A stretch of 64,000 bases of DNA. It comes from Texcoconibacillus texcoconensis. Its GTDB lineage: Bacteria; Bacillota; Bacilli; Bacillales; Salisediminibacteriaceae. The notes under the pieces were generated by a model. It ran no database searches and was not told the origin of the DNA. It saw only the letters and a list, made by a program, of their open reading frames with translations. How positions within the stretch are numbered: position 1 is the first letter of the stretch; every line of letters begins with the position of its first letter. Below, piece after piece: positions 61,496 to 64,000 of the stretch. Both the position numbers and the translations under genes were made by a program. Location of the stretch: the NCBI RefSeq assembly GCF_014202575.1, contig NZ_JACHHB010000012.1, positions 1 through 64,000 on the forward strand, in the 5' to 3' direction.

Positions 61496-62020
61496 TTAAC
61501 TTTCTTGTGGATTCATTCGTTTTCGTATTTCTTCCAATAATTTCCGCCAAGGGTAGCTAATCATTACAGCAAAAACAAAATTTATTCCTATCGTTGGTAA
61601 CAAGCGCTCATATATAAAGGCTTCATGGCTGAGCATCGCAAGCCCAAGAACATCATTAATCAAATAAACGAAATATTCGATAAATAGAACAGCAATGGTC
61701 GCAGCCACGATGTTCAAGGAAACATTTCGGCGTACAATGTATAGTGGCCAGCATAATATGTATGAAATCAAACCGAATGAAAACGTGTATACACCGAGAA
61801 AAGGACCATATACAACATCATAGAGAATACCGAAAGCAAGCGCATAAATGACACCTGTTAAACGACCATGAAACAATCCAATATAAATAATCAAGACGAG
61901 GACAAAGCGAGGAACCCACTGGAACTCGATCATAAATCGGTCAGCTAAAAAGTACTGAAACCATGTTCCCTCAATAATGAACATAAGAAAAAGAACAATA
62001 ATGATCAGATAGCGGTTCAT
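61496..62020 (-). CDS. mreD: Rod-shape determining protein MreD
   Basis: A 174-residue integral membrane protein with five to six helices (starts LIIIVLFLMFIIEGTWFQYF). Part of the elongasome that guides peptidoglycan synthesis along the side wall. The ATG overlaps the mreC stop by four bases, so the two are coupled. Confidence 0.92.
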   Translation of the reverse strand: MNRYLIIIVLFLMFIIEGTWFQYFLADRFMIEFQWVPRFVLVLIIYIGLFHGRLTGVIYALAFGILYDVVYGPFLGVYTFSFGLISYILCWPLYIVRRNVSLNIVAATIAVLFIEYFVYLINDVLGLAMLSHEAFIYERLLPTIGINFVFAVMISYPWRKLLEEIRKRMNPQES

Positions 62021-62907
62021 TCGTCATCGTCCCCCAAATCTGGATCGATATCTGGTTCAAGCGATTGTGACTCACGCTCAACAACCATCACATAATCAAG
62101 GTGATGGAAATTCGCTGCTGGCTCCACGTACGCCGATTGCGTTAATCCAAATTCATCATCTTTAACACCAATAACCTCACCAATTTCCAATCCTCGTGGA
62201 AACACACCACCTAATCCTGAAGTCACAACGGTCATTCCCTCTTCCACTTCCATGTCTGTTTCAATTTTTGTGAAGTGGAGATACCCAGTGTCTTCATCTA
62301 TGCCTTCAATAAAACCATAAACACTATCATCTTCACTGGCCATAGCTGAGATTCGATTTGCTCGATCTTGGTCTGTCAACAGTTGAACCGTCGAGGTAAA
62401 CTGCGAAACTCTTGCCACTTTTCCTACGAGACCTTCTGATGTTATCACAGACATGTCTTCTTCAATACCATTTTGCGCACCTTTATTAATACCGATAAAT
62501 TCATTCCAGCGATCCGGAGAGCGATTAATTACAGCTGCTGAACGGTATGAAGCATCGTAAAGACTTTCTGTAATATCTAATGATTCCTTTAATTGATCAT
62601 TTTGCCTACGTAATTCATCAACTTCAACAGAAACCGTTGCATAATCATCCAATTGGGCTTTTAGTGCTTGATTTTCCTCGTATACATTGCGAATATCCTC
62701 AATTGTGTCAAAGAAGCCCGCTACCATATGAGCGGGCTGACTAAACACAGATTGGACCCAGCCGACGGAATCGACGATAAATTGTTCTGGCCACGTCATC
62801 GACCGTCGTTCACTCATCGAATAACCGATAAGTCCGACAAGAATAACGATACATACGAGTAGCACAATTAATCGTTTATTAGAAAAAAATGGTGGCATCT
62901 TAGACAC
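62017..62907 (-). CDS. mreC: Rod-shape determining protein MreC
   Basis: A 296-residue protein: one N-terminal membrane helix (LIVLLVCIVILVGLIGYSM, about 13-31), a coiled coil (about 70-110) and an extracytoplasmic beta-barrel pair (AAVINRSPDRWNEFIGINKG, MTVVTSGLGGVFPRGLEIG). It links MreB to wall synthases. The acidic tail (DIDPDLGDDDE) is longer than usual. Four bases after mreB. Confidence 0.94.
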   Translation of the reverse strand: MSKMPPFFSNKRLIVLLVCIVILVGLIGYSMSERRSMTWPEQFIVDSVGWVQSVFSQPAHMVAGFFDTIEDIRNVYEENQALKAQLDDYATVSVEVDELRRQNDQLKESLDITESLYDASYRSAAVINRSPDRWNEFIGINKGAQNGIEEDMSVITSEGLVGKVARVSQFTSTVQLLTDQDRANRISAMASEDDSVYGFIEGIDEDTGYLHFTKIETDMEVEEGMTVVTSGLGGVFPRGLEIGEVIGVKDDEFGLTQSAYVEPAANFHHLDYVMVVERESQSLEPDIDPDLGDDDE

Positions 62908-62911
62908 CTAC

Positions 62912-63952
62912 TTATCCTTTTCGGTTTGAACGTGCAGTGATCCCTGCTTTTGATCGGAATAAATGCAAGTTTTCCAAAGCTCTTCCTGTACCAATGGCTA
63001 CACAGTCTAGTGGGTTTTCACTGACAAGCACAGGCATATTTGTTTCTTCACTAAGGACATGATCAAGGTTTCTGAGCATTGCTCCCCCACCTGTGAGAAC
63101 GATGCCTCGATCCATGATATCGGCTGCCAATTCAGGAGGAGATTGTTCTAATGTGTCTTTCACCGCTTCAACAATTTGAGACACTGTGTCTTCTAGTGAA
63201 GCTGAAATTTCCCCTGATGTAATGGTTATCGTTTTCGGTAAGCCTGTGACGAGGTCACGTCCACGAATTTCCATGTCTTCTACTCCTTCAGGAGAGCTAG
63301 CAGATCCAATTTCAAACTTGATCGCTTCGGCCGTACGTTCACCAATCATCAGGTTATATTTTTTCTTAATGTACTGAACAATAGCGTCATCCATTTCATC
63401 ACCTGCGACGCGAATGGACTGGCTTGTGACAATACCTCCGAGTGAAATAATCGCAACTTCCGTTGTTCCTCCACCGATGTCGACAATCATACTTCCTGTC
63501 GGTTCCCAAACAGGTAAGTCTGCACCGATCGCAGCTGCAAATGGCTCTTCGATCGTATAAGCTTCTCGCGCGCCTGCTTGCTTTGTCGCATCTTCTACCG
63601 CACGTTTTTCAACGGCTGTAATGCCAGACGGTACACATACCATCACATTTGGCTTACGTGTCATAACAGAACGGTTTTTTAATGCTTGTTTAATAAAGTA
63701 CTTCATCATTGTTGCTGTTGTATCAAATTCAGCAATGACACCGTCTTTCATTGGTCTAACAGCAATAATGTTTCCAGGTGTACGACCAATCATATTTTTC
63801 GCATCATTACCGACAGCTTCGATTGAATTCGTGTCCGCTCGCGTCGCAACGACAGAAGGTTCGCGTATAATAACACCTTTCCCTTTTACGTAAACGAGTG
63901 TATTTGCTGTCCCTAAATCAATACCTAAATCTTTTGAAAAACCACCAAACAT
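62912..63952 (-). CDS. mreB: Cell shape-determining actin homologue MreB
   Basis: A 346-residue actin-like ATPase. [15 protein letters not shown] (phosphate 1), [18 protein letters not shown] (phosphate 2) and [15 protein letters not shown] (adenosine motif) are present in order. It forms filaments that direct lateral wall growth. First gene seen of mreBCD-minCD. AAGGGAG precedes the ATG. A TATAAT box at the window edge (63995-63990) may be its own promoter. Confidence 0.96.
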   Translation of the reverse strand: MFGGFSKDLGIDLGTANTLVYVKGKGVIIREPSVVATRADTNSIEAVGNDAKNMIGRTPGNIIAVRPMKDGVIAEFDTTATMMKYFIKQALKNRSVMTRKPNVMVCVPSGITAVEKRAVEDATKQAGAREAYTIEEPFAAAIGADLPVWEPTGSMIVDIGGGTTEVAIISLGGIVTSQSIRVAGDEMDDAIVQYIKKKYNLMIGERTAEAIKFEIGSASSPEGVEDMEIRGRDLVTGLPKTITITSGEISASLEDTVSQIVEAVKDTLEQSPPELAADIMDRGIVLTGGGAMLRNLDHVLSEETNMPVLVSENPLDCVAIGTGRALENLHLFRSKAGITARSNRKG

Positions 63953-63989
63953 CTATGTAATCTCCCTTCGATGCAAACTGATACCATTT

Positions 63990-63995
63990 ATTATA
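63990..63995 (-). promoter_or_regulatory. -10 element upstream of mreB
   Basis: The minus strand reads TATAAT, 38 bases before the mreB start. The -35 would be outside the window, so the promoter is only half seen. Confidence 0.45.
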
Positions 63996-64000
63996 CTCAA

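Overview
The window comes from a low-GC, endospore-forming member of the Bacillaceae. It carries spoIVFA/spoIVFB, the Bacillus-type order mreBCD-minCD-spoIVFA/B-(rng)-rplU-prp-rpmA, AGGAGG-type ribosome-binding sites, many intrinsic terminators and frequent TTG/GTG starts. The extracytoplasmic lipoproteins have very acidic linkers after the lipid-modified cysteine (MalX-like and TAXI-type binding proteins), which suggests, without proving, a haloalkaliphilic lineage. No rRNA, tRNA, prophage or CRISPR array is visible.

Layout. 1-82: the 5' end of a group II (IIC-like) intron, reading leftwards out of the window and sitting directly behind a terminator. 141-2664: molybdenum cofactor genes moeA-mobB-moaE-moaD. 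3032-4601: sco and ctaG for cytochrome oxidase assembly. 4602-13260: mixed housekeeping and stress genes, including azlCD, a hemerythrin protein behind an Fnr-like site, a yitV-yitT-BsuPI lipoprotein block, rhodanese and an AI-2E family exporter, plus two tiny basic proteins with forespore-like promoters. 13530-23744: a maltodextrin unit (binding protein, two permeases, GH31 glucosidase, LacI regulator) with an adjacent chemoreceptor and an AraC regulator. LacI-type operator palindromes lie before the binding protein, the glucosidase and the chemoreceptor. 23881-32819: a MATE exporter, a TAXI-TRAP transporter split by stacked hairpins, an RpiR regulator with a class III aminotransferase, and a KamA-family radical SAM aminomutase that lacks the lysine-binding aspartates. 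32929-45989: small regulators, a second chemoreceptor, a DUF1659/DUF2922/YvrJ trio, Fnr with its C-terminal cysteine cluster, a 52-bp palindromic tandem repeat array, membrane proteins and a sigma-K-like small Gly-rich protein. 46187-54543: a PAS-GGDEF-EAL protein preceded by a separate structured RNA, alanine dehydrogenase, BrnQ and other transport or hydrolase genes. 54633-63952: the ribosomal protein, RNase G, sporulation protease, Min and Mre block.

How genes work together. The maltodextrin unit imports and hydrolyses malto-oligosaccharides, but its ABC ATPase is absent and is presumably a shared MsmX-type protein encoded elsewhere. Fnr (39274) may control the hemerythrin gene through the site at 7397-7412. 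Prp trims the N-terminal extension of L27 encoded next to it. SpoIVFA holds and regulates SpoIVFB, the pro-sigma-K protease. MinCD and MreBCD set division site and cell shape. The most unusual items are the pseudoknotted RNA before the c-di-GMP gene, the non-lysine KamA homologue, the three candidate sporulation mini-proteins and the 52-bp hairpin array.
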